Below, piece after piece: positions 28,334-37,911 of a stretch of DNA of 64,000 nucleotides. The notes under the pieces are model-generated. The model was not told where the DNA came from and ran no database searches. It worked only from the letters and a program-made list of their open reading frames with translations. A program made the position numbers and the translations under genes. The stretch is from contig NZ_VOSW01000002.1 in assembly GCF_009690905.1 (NCBI RefSeq), positions 124,001 to 188,000 on the forward strand, in the 5' to 3' direction. This stretch comes from Paraburkholderia madseniana. GTDB lineage: Bacteria > Pseudomonadota > Gammaproteobacteria > Burkholderiales > Burkholderiaceae. Each line of letters opens with the position of its first letter. Position 1 is the stretch's first letter.

Positions 28334-28339
28334 TATAAT
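28334..28339 (+). promoter_or_regulatory. Candidate -10 of ispB
   Basis: Perfect TATAAT 26 bases before the ispB ATG; no convincing -35 at 16-18 bp. Confidence 0.4.
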
Positions 28340-28365
28340 TCGCGGCACTACCCAATTCAGCCATC

Positions 28366-29358
28366 ATGTCGTCGACTGCCACCCCCTCCTCCAACGCCGC
28401 CAGCCTGCTCGCTCCGATCGCCGAAGACATGCAGCAGGTCAATCGCGTCATACGGCACCGTCTGGCGTCCGACGTGATGCTGATCAATCAGATCTCCGAG
28501 TACATCATCAGCGCCGGGGGCAAACGGCTGCGGCCCGCGCTACTGCTGCTGGTGGCGGGCGCGCTCGGCGAAACCACCGGGCACCGGCACGAACTCGCCG
28601 CGGTGGTGGAATTCATCCACACGGCCACGCTGCTGCACGACGACGTGGTCGACGAATCCGACCTGCGGCGCGGCCGCCAGACGGCCAATGCGCTGTTCGG
28701 CAACGCTGCGAGCGTGCTGGTCGGCGATTTTCTCTACTCCCGCTCGTTCCAGATGATGGTCGGCGTGGGCAAGATGCGCGTGATGGAAATCCTGTCAGAG
28801 GCGACCAACATCATCTCCGAGGGCGAAGTGCTGCAGTTGCTGAACATGCACGACGCCGACGTGGACGAAGCACGTTACATGCAGGTGATCCGCTACAAAA
28901 CCGCCAAATTGTTCGAGGCGGCCGCCCAACTCGGTGCGGTGCTGGCAGGGTCGGACGCGAAGACGGAAGCCGCCGCCGCGGAATTCGGCCGCCGCATCGG
29001 CACCGCGTTTCAGATCATGGACGACTGGCTCGACTACACGGGCACGGCTGAATCGATGGGCAAGAACGCCGGCGACGATCTGCGCGAAGGCAAACCCACG
29101 CTCCCGCTGATTTATCTGATCGAACGCGGCACGCCCGAGCAGTCGGCGCTCGCGCGGGAAGCCATCGAGCAAGGCGGCACGGACCGTTTCGACACCATTT
29201 TCGAGGCGATCACGCGTTCCGGCGCGCTGGATCACACGCTCGAGTGCGCGAAGCAGGAAGCGACGGCCGCAGCTGCAGCAATTTCTTCATTTCCGGATTC
29301 CATTTTCAAAGATAGCCTGCTAGAATTATGTTCTTACTCGACGGCAAGACAGTCTTGA
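28366..29358 (+). CDS. ispB: Octaprenyl diphosphate synthase
   Basis: Makes the C40 side chain of ubiquinone by adding isopentenyl units. The 330-residue trans-isoprenyl diphosphate synthase has GGKRLRP (51-57), first Asp-rich motif DDVVDESD (92-99) and second Asp-rich motif DDWLD near residue 220. Divergent from rplU. coq7, acting later in the same pathway, is at 62.8 kb. Confidence 0.93.
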   Translation: MSSTATPSSNAASLLAPIAEDMQQVNRVIRHRLASDVMLINQISEYIISAGGKRLRPALLLLVAGALGETTGHRHELAAVVEFIHTATLLHDDVVDESDLRRGRQTANALFGNAASVLVGDFLYSRSFQMMVGVGKMRVMEILSEATNIISEGEVLQLLNMHDADVDEARYMQVIRYKTAKLFEAAAQLGAVLAGSDAKTEAAAAEFGRRIGTAFQIMDDWLDYTGTAESMGKNAGDDLREGKPTLPLIYLIERGTPEQSALAREAIEQGGTDRFDTIFEAITRSGALDHTLECAKQEATAAAAAISSFPDSIFKDSLLELCSYSTARQS

Positions 29359-29394
29359 AAGAGACTGAAACACCGTAGGAGTCCAGTACCAAAT

Positions 29395-29471
29395 CGGGGT
29401 GTAGCTTAGCCTGGTAGAGCGCTACGTTCGGGACGTAGAGGCCGGAGGTTCGAATCCTCTCACCCCGACCA
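29395..29471 (+). tRNA. tRNA-Pro, anticodon CGG
   Basis: 77 bases, CCA encoded. Acceptor stem CGGGGTG pairs with CACCCCG; the anticodon loop TTCGGGA is closed by CTACG/CGTAG and gives anticodon CGG with G37, as expected for tRNA-Pro. The T arm reads GGAGG TTCGAAT CCTCT. It follows ispB by 36 bases and has its own terminator. Confidence 0.97.
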
Positions 29472-29497
29472 GATTTGCCTTGTTAGTTCAAGGCTCG

Positions 29498-29527
29498 AAA
29501 AACCGCCCAGCTTGCTTGGCGGTTTTT
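29498..29527 (+). terminator. Terminator after tRNA-Pro
   Basis: Arms AAAAACCGCC (29498-29507) and GGCGGTTTTT (29518-29527) with a 10-base loop and two more T residues. Confidence 0.85.
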
Positions 29528-29674
29528 TTGTTTTGGGTCGTGATTTTTTGTGCCCCGCCGACGCCTTGCCACAACATACGATTTGTCCCAGTCTTCATAG
29601 ACCATCCGCGGAGGCGGCTCGCCCAGCCCCCTCTGCTATATTCTCTCCATCCCGTCCCCTATCCTTCACTACGC

Positions 29675-30979
29675 GTGGAACAACTTCCCTTATGGGCGCA
29701 GATCGGCGCCGTCTTTCTGCTGCTTATCTGCTCCAGCTTCTTTTCGATTTCCGAAACGGCGATGATGGCGATCAACCGCCATCGCCTGAAACACCTTGCC
29801 AACCAGAATGCGCTCGGCGCAAAGACCACTCAGGGCCTGCTCGCGCACACCGACCAACTGCTGAGCGTGGTCCTGATCGGCAACAATCTGTTCAACACGA
29901 TCATCCCGGTGCTCACCACCTCGATCGCGCTGCATACCTTCGGCCATAACAATGTGGTGCTGTCGATCGCGACCGGCATCGTTGCGTTCCTGATCATCGT
30001 GTTCGCGGAAATCACGCCGAAGATCGTCGGCGCGACGTTCCCCGAGAAGATCGCCCTGCCGGCCAGCCTGCTGATCGCGCCGATGATGCGCGTCGGCAAG
30101 CCACTCGTCTGGTTCGTCAATCTGTTCGCGAACACGATCCTGCGCGTGCTGCATATCAATACCAAAGGCGCGCAAGATCAGCGGCTCTCCACCGAAGAGC
30201 TGCGCACCATCGTGCTCGAATCGGGCAGCTTCATGCCGACCAAGCACCGCAGCATTCTGTTGAACCTGTTCGACCTCGAAAACATTTCCGTCGACGACGT
30301 GATGATCCCGCGCCGCCGCATCGAAGCGCTCGACTTTGACGCACCGTTCGAGCAGATCCTGCATCAGTTGGAAACCTGTTATCACAACAAGCTGATCGTC
30401 TATCAAGGCGACATCGACCGGGTGCTCGGCGTGCTCCACGTGCGCAAGACACTGGCTGCGCTGCACAACCAGGAACTGGAGCGCGAGACGCTGCGCGAAC
30501 TGCTGGCCGAGCCGTATTTCGTGCCGAGCGGCACCCCGGTATTCCAGCAACTACAGTACTTCCAGGAAAGCCGTCACCGCACGGCGCTGGTCGTGAACGA
30601 ATACGGCGAGTTGCAAGGGCTGGTTACGCCGGAAGACATCATCGAAGAGCTGATCGGCGAATTCACTACGTCGATTCCGCGTAGCGCCAATTCGCGCGGC
30701 GGATGGAACGAGAACGGCGAATGTATCGTGGCGGGCAGCATGCCGCTGCGCGAACTGAACCGCTGGCTGCATCTCACGCTGCCGACCGACGGACCGAAAA
30801 CGCTCAACGGCCTGATCCTCGAGATTCTCGAAGAGATTCCGGACGGCGACGTTTGCGTGCAGATCCGCGAGGTGAAACTCGAAGTGATGCGCAGCGACGA
30901 CCAGGCGATCCGCACCGTCAAGCTGTTCAAACCGCCCACTCGCACGGGCGCGAAAGCCGTCAAGGCGGCGCGCGGTTAA
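29675..30979 (+). CDS. CorC/HlyC-type membrane protein with CBS domains
   Basis: A 434-residue protein of the CNNM/CorB family linked to magnesium or cobalt efflux. Residues about 5-190 form the DUF21 membrane domain with four helices (IGAVFLLLICSSFFSISETAM at the start). Two CBS domains follow (about 210-340, including VDDVMIPRRRIEAL), then a CorC_HlyC C-terminal domain (about 355-430). The GTG at 29675 gives the conserved N-terminus VEQLPLWAQIG; the longer upstream frame would overlap the tRNA terminator. No strong Shine-Dalgarno is seen, so the start is uncertain. Confidence 0.85.
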   Translation: MEQLPLWAQIGAVFLLLICSSFFSISETAMMAINRHRLKHLANQNALGAKTTQGLLAHTDQLLSVVLIGNNLFNTIIPVLTTSIALHTFGHNNVVLSIATGIVAFLIIVFAEITPKIVGATFPEKIALPASLLIAPMMRVGKPLVWFVNLFANTILRVLHINTKGAQDQRLSTEELRTIVLESGSFMPTKHRSILLNLFDLENISVDDVMIPRRRIEALDFDAPFEQILHQLETCYHNKLIVYQGDIDRVLGVLHVRKTLAALHNQELERETLRELLAEPYFVPSGTPVFQQLQYFQESRHRTALVVNEYGELQGLVTPEDIIEELIGEFTTSIPRSANSRGGWNENGECIVAGSMPLRELNRWLHLTLPTDGPKTLNGLILEILEEIPDGDVCVQIREVKLEVMRSDDQAIRTVKLFKPPTRTGAKAVKAARG

Positions 30980-31111
30980 GGCCTACACGCTGCGCAGCGT
31001 CGCACATCGGCTCGAAACGCGCCATTAGCCGATTGGCTGAATGGTGGTGCCTGCGGCGTTACCGGATGATGGAGTCGTCGTGTTCTACAGGCGGCTCATC
31101 ACCGGTCTCTC

Positions 31112-32419
31112 ATGCAAGATTCTTTTCAACGCGCGGCGTCGTTGCGGCCTGTCGCCGTTGATAGCGAAAGTCCAGCGAAACCCAGACATAACGCCTTTGC
31201 GGCCGACACCAGTGCCAGCTCCAACCTCAACTCGAGTCTCCCCGATTCCGACAACGCGCCTGCCGTACGCCTATTGACCGACACCTTGCAGGAGGCAACC
31301 CGCCGCAATGCGTCGGACCTGCACATCGAGCCGGCGGAGCACGGCTGGCGCGTGCGTTTGCGTATCGACGGCGTACTGCATGAAATCCCTCAGCCCCCTG
31401 CGCATCTGCGCGATGCGTTCATCACGCGCGTGAAGGTGCTGGCGCGCATGGATATCGCCGAGCGGCGCGTACCGCAGGACGGACGGCTGCGTATTGCCAC
31501 GTCGCCCGGTCGCGTCGAAGACTATCGTGTCAACTCGCTGCCTACGTTGTTCGGCGAAAAGCTGGTGTTGCGCAGGCTCGACGCGTTGCCCACCAATCTT
31601 TCGCTCGACTCGCTCGGCCTCGATCCACAGCAACGTGAAGCGGTCGATGCCGCCATTCGCGCGCCGCACGGCCTCGTGCTGGTCACTGGGCCCACCGGCA
31701 GCGGCAAGACACTGTCGCTGTATTGCTTCCTGCACATGCTCAACGACGAGGCACGCAATCTGTGCTCGGTAGAGGATCCGGCGGAGATTCAACTGGCGGG
31801 TATCAATCAGGTGAGCGTGCGCGAAAAGGCTGGCCTGACATTCGCGGTTGCGCTGCGTGCGTTCCTCCGTCAGGATCCCGATGTGATCATGGTCGGCGAA
31901 ATCCGTGACGACGAGACCGCCGATGTTGCCGTGAAGGCAGCGCAAACCGGTCACCTGGTGCTGTCCACCTTGCATACGAACGACGCACCTGCTGCTGTCG
32001 CGCGCCTGATCGACATCGGCGTCGAGCCTTACAACCTGGCCGCCGCGCTAAGGATGGTGACGGCACAGCGGCTGGTGCGGCGACTCTGCGTTGCATGCCG
32101 CGCACCGGCGCCGCAATCGGCAGCGGCGCTGCGAGCAGCGGGCTTCGCCGACGATCGTCTCGACGGCTGGCAACCATTCGCCGCCACCGGATGCGAAGCC
32201 TGCCACGGCATCGGCTACCGCGGCCGCGTCGGAGTTCACCAGGTGATGCCGGGCTCCGATGCGATGCGCGAGTTGATCGTGGCACGCGCAGGCACCCATG
32301 AGCTGGCCCGGCTCGCGCAAAGTGAACAGGTCGCCACCTTGCGCGACGCAGCCCTGGCGCGTGTACGCGACGGCACGACGAGCCTGACCGAAGCGCTGGC
32401 CGCCACCGAGGTCACATGA
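31112..32419 (+). CDS. pilB: Type IV pilus / type II secretion assembly ATPase (short form)
   Basis: Hexameric ATPase powering pilin polymerisation. 435 residues, about 130 shorter than usual PilB (about 565) because the N-terminal MshEN domain is missing. Residues 1-50 are low-complexity instead. The catalytic part is intact: Walker A GPTGSGKT at 193-200, Asp box, Walker B DPDVIMVGEIRD, His box, and a zinc-binding CVAC...CEAC pair. pilC begins inside its stop codon region (4-bp overlap). GspE is an alternative name; the pilBCD order favours PilB. Confidence 0.88.
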   Translation: MQDSFQRAASLRPVAVDSESPAKPRHNAFAADTSASSNLNSSLPDSDNAPAVRLLTDTLQEATRRNASDLHIEPAEHGWRVRLRIDGVLHEIPQPPAHLRDAFITRVKVLARMDIAERRVPQDGRLRIATSPGRVEDYRVNSLPTLFGEKLVLRRLDALPTNLSLDSLGLDPQQREAVDAAIRAPHGLVLVTGPTGSGKTLSLYCFLHMLNDEARNLCSVEDPAEIQLAGINQVSVREKAGLTFAVALRAFLRQDPDVIMVGEIRDDETADVAVKAAQTGHLVLSTLHTNDAPAAVARLIDIGVEPYNLAAALRMVTAQRLVRRLCVACRAPAPQSAAALRAAGFADDRLDGWQPFAATGCEACHGIGYRGRVGVHQVMPGSDAMRELIVARAGTHELARLAQSEQVATLRDAALARVRDGTTSLTEALAATEVT

Positions 32420-33645
32420 ACGCAGCGACGACTCACCCACCCCCAGCGCCCGAGATGCGCTTCAGATGGCGCGGCGTCGATGCCGACGGCGTACAGAAAA
32501 CCGGTGCGCTCATTGCGCCGGACGTCAGCACCGCACGAGCCATACTCAAACGCGAAAAGCTGTTTATCGTCGAACTCGCGGCACGCGGGCACGCGCCACG
32601 CCCTCAAACCCGCACCACCGACGTCACGGTGTTCACCCGGCAGCTCGCCAGTCTGCTGCGCGCAGGCTTGCCACTCGCGCCTTCGCTGGAACTGCTGGCG
32701 CAAGCGGATGGTTCGCGCGGCCAAGGTATGCAGCGGATCGTCGGCGCGCTGGCACGCGACATCACCGGTGGCCTGCGCTTCTCCGCAGCATTGCAACGGC
32801 ACCCTGCTCAGTTCAACGCGCTGTACTGTCAACTTGTCGAAGTCGGCGAAGCAGCCGGCGCGCTGCCCGCCGTCCTCGCCCGGATCGCGGACGACCGCGA
32901 ACGCGCCGCCGCGCAGCGTGCCAAGGTGCGCGCGGCGCTCACCTATCCGGTCGCAATCCTGTTGCTTGCGATCGCAATAACCGCCGCGTTGCTGGTTTGG
33001 GTCGTGCCGACTTTCAAGCAAATCTTCGACGGCTTCGGCGCGAAACTACCCGCGCCCACGCAGTTCGTGCTGGCCTTGTCAGCGGGTGCCGCGCGCTGGA
33101 GCATTCCTCTGGTCGTCACGGTTTTCGCCGCGGGCTCGGCTATGACGTTTCTGCTGCGACGTTCCGAAGCTGCGCGCATTCGGTTCGCCCGCTTATCGCT
33201 GACAATGCCGGTCGCCGGTTCGTTGCTGCGCACGTTGTGCGCGGCGCGCTGGAGCCGCGCACTCGGTACCTTGCTGTCGGCCGGCACACCGCTCGCGGAT
33301 GCGTTCGATTCACTGACTCACGCCACCGGCAACGCTTTCTTCGATCGCGCCACGGTGGAGATCGCCGCCCGGCTGCGGCGCGGCGAACGGCTCGCCGCCG
33401 CGATGCGCGCGGCGCACTGCTTTCCACCGGAGGTAGTGCAGCCGGTTGCGGTTGCCGAGGAGTCCGGGGCGCTCGACAGGATGCTGATCGATGTGGCGTC
33501 GCTCGCCGATCGTCAGGTAGACGAAAAGATCGGCACGCTCTCGAGCCTGTGCGAACCGCTTGTCATCATCGTGCTGGGCACGCTGGTCGGCGGCCTGGTG
33601 ATCGCGATGTATCTTCCCATTATTCAACTCGGCAACGTGGTGTAG
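32416..33645 (+). CDS. pilC: Type IV pilus / type II secretion inner-membrane platform protein
   Basis: The 409-residue protein anchors the ATPase and feeds pilins into the fibre. Two GspF domains lie at about 65-190 and 270-395, with membrane helices after the first (YPVAILLLAIAITAALLVWVVP) and at the C-terminus (IIVLGTLVGGLVIAMYLPII). The N-terminal FRWRGVDADG segment is typical of PilC. Overlaps pilB by 4 bp; pilD follows 26 bp later. Confidence 0.92.
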   Translation: MNAATTHPPPAPEMRFRWRGVDADGVQKTGALIAPDVSTARAILKREKLFIVELAARGHAPRPQTRTTDVTVFTRQLASLLRAGLPLAPSLELLAQADGSRGQGMQRIVGALARDITGGLRFSAALQRHPAQFNALYCQLVEVGEAAGALPAVLARIADDRERAAAQRAKVRAALTYPVAILLLAIAITAALLVWVVPTFKQIFDGFGAKLPAPTQFVLALSAGAARWSIPLVVTVFAAGSAMTFLLRRSEAARIRFARLSLTMPVAGSLLRTLCAARWSRALGTLLSAGTPLADAFDSLTHATGNAFFDRATVEIAARLRRGERLAAAMRAAHCFPPEVVQPVAVAEESGALDRMLIDVASLADRQVDEKIGTLSSLCEPLVIIVLGTLVGGLVIAMYLPIIQLGNVV

Positions 33646-33671
33646 CATCGCAGCCGAATCCCACCCTTTAT

Positions 33672-34613
33672 ATGCAGGCTACCCTTCCGCCCGTGTCAGA
33701 TACTTCTTCCAGCCTGTTTTCGGGCCTGCTGTCCGGCCACGTCACAACCAGTCTCGGCCTGGCGTTCGGCAGCTTGCCCAACGGCCTGCAGATCGCATTC
33801 GCGATCGTGTTCGGTCTGGTGATCGGCAGTTTCCTGAACGTGGTCGTGCATCGGGTGCCGATCATGCTGGAGCGTGCGTGGCGCGAGGAAGTCAGCGAGG
33901 CCACCGAACAAGCGCTCGAAGACGACGGCTTGCCCGCCCGCTACAACCTGTGGGTGCCACGCAGTGCGTGCCCTCATTGCGGCCATGTGCTCAGCGCGTG
34001 GGAGAACCTGCCGGTGCTGAGCTATCTGCTGTTGCGCGGGCGCTGCTCCGCATGCAAGACACGCGTAAGCCTGCGCTACCCGCTGCTCGAAATCGCCAGC
34101 GCCGCCTTCGCGGCCGGGGCGCTCGCGCTGTATGGGCCGACCGGCATGGCACTCGCCGCCTTCGGACTGTGCGCCGCGTTGCTCGCAATGAGCGCGATCG
34201 ACATCGACACCCACCTGCTGCCGGACTCGATGACGCTGCCGCTCCTGTGGGCCGGCTTGATCGTGAACTTCAACGGCATGTTCGCGAACCTCCACGATGC
34301 CGTGCTTGGCGCGATCTTCGGCTATCTGGTGCTGTGGGTCGTGCATTGGCTGTTCCGTCTGGTGCGCGGCGTCGAAGGGATGGGATATGGCGATTTCAAA
34401 CTGCTGGCGGCGCTCGGCGCGTGGCTCGGCTGGGCGGCGCTACCGCAGATCGTGCTGATCGCGGCGGTCGCTGGCGCGGTGGTCGGCCTCGCGGCGACGT
34501 GGCGCGGCCGCATGCGCTTCGAAGAACCCCTACCGTTCGGGCCGTTTCTTGCAGCGGGCGGTGCTGTTACGCTATTTCTCGGCACACCGCTTTATCTGGC
34601 GTTGGGAGGCTGA
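33672..34613 (+). CDS. pilD: Prepilin peptidase / N-methyltransferase
   Basis: Cleaves the leader of type IV prepilins and methylates the new N-terminus. 313 residues with eight membrane helices. Zinc-binding Cys pairs C100/C103 and C125/C128 flank the methylase loop. Catalytic aspartates are D177 (in AIDIDTHLLPD) and D241 (GYGDFK). The ATG at 33672 follows pilC; although the frame is open far upstream, that part is an out-of-frame reading of pilC. coaE starts three bases after the stop. Confidence 0.93.
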   Translation: MQATLPPVSDTSSSLFSGLLSGHVTTSLGLAFGSLPNGLQIAFAIVFGLVIGSFLNVVVHRVPIMLERAWREEVSEATEQALEDDGLPARYNLWVPRSACPHCGHVLSAWENLPVLSYLLLRGRCSACKTRVSLRYPLLEIASAAFAAGALALYGPTGMALAAFGLCAALLAMSAIDIDTHLLPDSMTLPLLWAGLIVNFNGMFANLHDAVLGAIFGYLVLWVVHWLFRLVRGVEGMGYGDFKLLAALGAWLGWAALPQIVLIAAVAGAVVGLAATWRGRMRFEEPLPFGPFLAAGGAVTLFLGTPLYLALGG

Positions 34614-34616
34614 AGC

Positions 34617-35225
34617 ATGTTTGCTGTGGGATTGACCGGCGGCATCGGCAGCGGCAAATCGACCGTGGCTGACCTGTTCGCCGCGCACGGCGTGCCGCTG
34701 GTCGACACGGACCTGATTGCGCACCGCATCACGGCGCCGCACGGCATTGCGATGCCGCAGATTGCCGCGGAGTTCGGCGATTCGTTCGTGGCGGCAGATG
34801 GTTCGCTCGACCGCGCCCGCATGCGCACGCTGGTATTCAGCGACGACGGCGCGCGCAAACGCCTCGAAGGCATCACGCATCCATTGATTCGTGCGGAGAC
34901 CGAACGCGAGCAGCGCGAGGCGCAAGGGCCGTACGTGATCGTAGTAGTGCCGTTGCTGGTGGAGTCAGGTAGCTGGAAAACTCGCGTGAATCGTGTGCTG
35001 ACGGTCGATTGCAGCGTCGAGACGCAAATCTCTCGCGTGATGAGCCGCAACGGCTTTAGCCGCGAACAGGTGCTGGCGATCATCGCCCGCCAGGCGACAC
35101 GCGAAGCACGCCTCGTCGCAGCCGACGACGTCATCGACAACGACAACGACAACGCGCCGCTCGACGCACTCAAGACGCAGGTCGATGCACAGCATCGCGT
35201 CTATCTGTCCCTAGCGAGCGCGTGA
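34617..35225 (+). CDS. coaE: Dephospho-CoA kinase
   Basis: Last step of coenzyme A synthesis. The 202-residue P-loop kinase has GGIGSGKST at 8-16, DTDLIAH (about 31-37) and the lid region SRNGFSREQ. Coupled to pilD by a 3-bp gap, an arrangement common in gammaproteobacteria and betaproteobacteria. Confidence 0.95.
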   Translation: MFAVGLTGGIGSGKSTVADLFAAHGVPLVDTDLIAHRITAPHGIAMPQIAAEFGDSFVAADGSLDRARMRTLVFSDDGARKRLEGITHPLIRAETEREQREAQGPYVIVVVPLLVESGSWKTRVNRVLTVDCSVETQISRVMSRNGFSREQVLAIIARQATREARLVAADDVIDNDNDNAPLDALKTQVDAQHRVYLSLASA

Positions 35226-35354
35226 GAATACGCTGAACATGGCTTGTAGCGTGCGTGGTTTGCTCAGCCATGCAGCGGCACGCACGCAAAGCACGCGCCA
35301 AACCGCCTGAAACACGTGAAAAAAGTTGCGAAAGCGCGCTGAAAAAGTGCGTGA

Positions 35355-36181
<827 letters not shown>

Positions 36182-36283
36182 CGCTTGCCCTGTAGAACTG
36201 AATCGCGGGGCCGCGTCTTTAAAGCGGCGAAAAATGCCCCTATATTCGTAACTTGTTCCGTTTCCGATTGACTGCCTGACCGT

Positions 36284-36481
36284 ATGCCTACCGTCGTCAA
36301 ATGCCCCACTTGCGGCAAGGATGTCCGCTGGACTCCAGAAAGCCGCTTCCGCCCGTTCTGCTCTGACCGCTGCAAGCAGACCGACCTCGGCGCCTGGGCC
36401 GCTGAGAAGTACAAGATAGGCGGCACGGAGGAAGAAACGCCGTCTGATGAATCACCTGGCGCGGACTACACCCCGCATTGA
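36284..36481 (+). CDS. yacG: DNA gyrase inhibitor YacG
   Basis: A 65-residue zinc protein that binds GyrB and blocks its DNA binding. Zinc ligands are C7, C10, C26 and C30 (CPTC...FCSDRC), followed by [11 protein letters not shown] and an acidic tail. A TATATT -10-like box lies about 40 bases upstream. Typically found after zapD, as here. Confidence 0.93.
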   Translation: MPTVVKCPTCGKDVRWTPESRFRPFCSDRCKQTDLGAWAAEKYKIGGTEEETPSDESPGADYTPH

Positions 36482-36535
36482 GCACTGCAGGTTGCAGACG
36501 CACACCGCATGCGCGGCGTGTTGCAGTTGCGCAGG

Positions 36536-36561
36536 ACGGCGCTGCGCACGCAGCGCCGTTT
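36536..36561. terminator. Terminator between convergent yacG and mutT
   Basis: Perfect 10-bp arms ACGGCGCTGC (36536-36545) and GCAGCGCCGT (36550-36559), loop GCAC, followed by TTAAAA. The short T run makes efficiency uncertain. Confidence 0.55.
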
Positions 36562-36580
36562 AAAACCGCCGATAATTTCC

Positions 36581-37003
36581 CTAGTTTTTCTCAGCCGCGA
36601 GCCATTCCAGCACGGGGATCGTCGCCGGCAACAGTGGCGAGACATCCGCCGGCAGCGCCTGCCACACAAATGCCTGGCCTTCGCGGCCGTGCGGTTCGCC
36701 GGACCACTGCGTGACCTTGCAGAAGAACAGCCGCACGTAGGCGTGCGGGTAATCGTGTTCGAGCGTGTGCCAAAGATGGCTCGTCTTGACGTCGATACCC
36801 AGTTCCTCGTGCAGCTCGCGGGCTAGCGCGGCCTCGACCGACTCGCCCGCTTCCAGCTTGCCACCCGGAAACTCCCAGTACCCCTCGTACGGCTTGCCTG
36901 CCGGGCGCTGCGCCAGCAGATAGCGTCCATCCGGCTGAATCAGCACGCCGACGGCGACTTCAGTCACCGGGCGGCCAGCCACGTTCTTCTGCGCATCGTT
37001 CAT
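36581..37003 (-). CDS. mutT: 8-oxo-dGTP diphosphatase (Nudix hydrolase)
   Basis: Removes oxidised dGTP from the nucleotide pool. 140 residues from MNDAQKNVAGRPVTEVAVG; the upstream in-frame extension lies inside the neighbouring ATPase gene and is rejected. The Nudix box GGKLEAGESV-EAALARELHEELG spans 48-69, with WEFPGGK before it as in MutT. Overlaps the DUF815 ATPase gene by 4 bp, so the two are coupled. Confidence 0.9.
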   Translation of the reverse strand: MNDAQKNVAGRPVTEVAVGVLIQPDGRYLLAQRPAGKPYEGYWEFPGGKLEAGESVEAALARELHEELGIDVKTSHLWHTLEHDYPHAYVRLFFCKVTQWSGEPHGREGQAFVWQALPADVSPLLPATIPVLEWLAAEKN

Positions 37004-37869
37004 GCCGGGGTCTTCCGTCCTGACCAGTCGCGAGCGAATTGCCACGCGACGCGCCCGGAGCGTGAACCGCGCTCCAGCGCCCACACCAGCGCATCGCCGC
37101 GCGCCGCTTCGACTTCCGCGTCGTCGCAGCCGAAATGGCGAAGCCAGTGGCCGATGATCGACAGGTAGTCGTCCTGCTTGAACGGATAGAAGCTGACCCA
37201 CAGGCCGAAGCGCTCGGACAGCGAGATCTTTTCTTCGACCAGTTCGCCCGGATGAATCTCGCCGTCGGCCATGTGCTTGTACGTCTCGTTGTCGCTCATG
37301 TACTCGGGCAGCAGATGGCGGCGGTTGGACGTTGCGTAGATCAGCACGTTGTCTGACTGCGCAGCGATCGATCCGTCGAGCGCGACCTTCAGCGCCTTGT
37401 AGCCCGACTCGCCATCTTCGAACGACAGGTCGTCGCAGAACACCACGAAGCGCTCAGGCCGCTGCGCGATCAGATCGACGATGTCGCCCAGATCGTGCAG
37501 ATCGTCTTTATCCACTTCGATCAGGCGCAGGCCGTCTTTCGCATAGGCGTTCAGGCAAGCCTTGATCAGCGACGACTTGCCCGTGCCGCGCGCACCCGTC
37601 AGCAGCACGTTGTTGGCCGGCTGCTTACGCACGAACTGAAGCGTGTTCTGCTCGATCAACCCTTTCTGGCGATCGATGTTTTGCAGGTCGCCGAGCGTGA
37701 TCGACGAAATGGCGGGCACGGGCTGCAGATAGCCGCGCCCCTGGCGCTTGCGCCAACGAAAGGCGACCGCCGCCGACCAGTCGATCTCCGGTTCGGCGGG
37801 AGGAAGCATCGCTTCGAGGCGGACGAGTACGGCTTCTGCCCGGGTCAGAAACTTTTCGAGTTTGTCCAT
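37000..37869 (-). CDS. DUF815 AAA-family ATPase
   Basis: A 289-residue ATP-binding protein of unknown role. Walker A GARGTGKS is at 92-99 and Walker B is VVFCDDLSFED near 155. The ATG at 37869 (MDKLEKFLTRAE) is chosen over a TTG 33 bases upstream, though neither has a clear ribosome binding site. The family is widespread beside mutT and argJ in betaproteobacteria. The tight coupling to mutT suggests a role in DNA or nucleotide quality control, but this is inference. Confidence 0.88.
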   Translation of the reverse strand: MDKLEKFLTRAEAVLVRLEAMLPPAEPEIDWSAAVAFRWRKRQGRGYLQPVPAISSITLGDLQNIDRQKGLIEQNTLQFVRKQPANNVLLTGARGTGKSSLIKACLNAYAKDGLRLIEVDKDDLHDLGDIVDLIAQRPERFVVFCDDLSFEDGESGYKALKVALDGSIAAQSDNVLIYATSNRRHLLPEYMSDNETYKHMADGEIHPGELVEEKISLSERFGLWVSFYPFKQDDYLSIIGHWLRHFGCDDAEVEAARGDALVWALERGSRSGRVAWQFARDWSGRKTPA

Positions 37870-37911
37870 GGCTGTAAGGTAAGCGGCCAAAACGCCGCGC
37901 AATAAACCTGG

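Noticed and set aside
32466..33671. In-frame upstream extension that would make pilD a 715-residue protein
   Set aside because: The extension is an Arg-rich out-of-frame reading of pilC; the typical PilD N-terminus begins at 33672.
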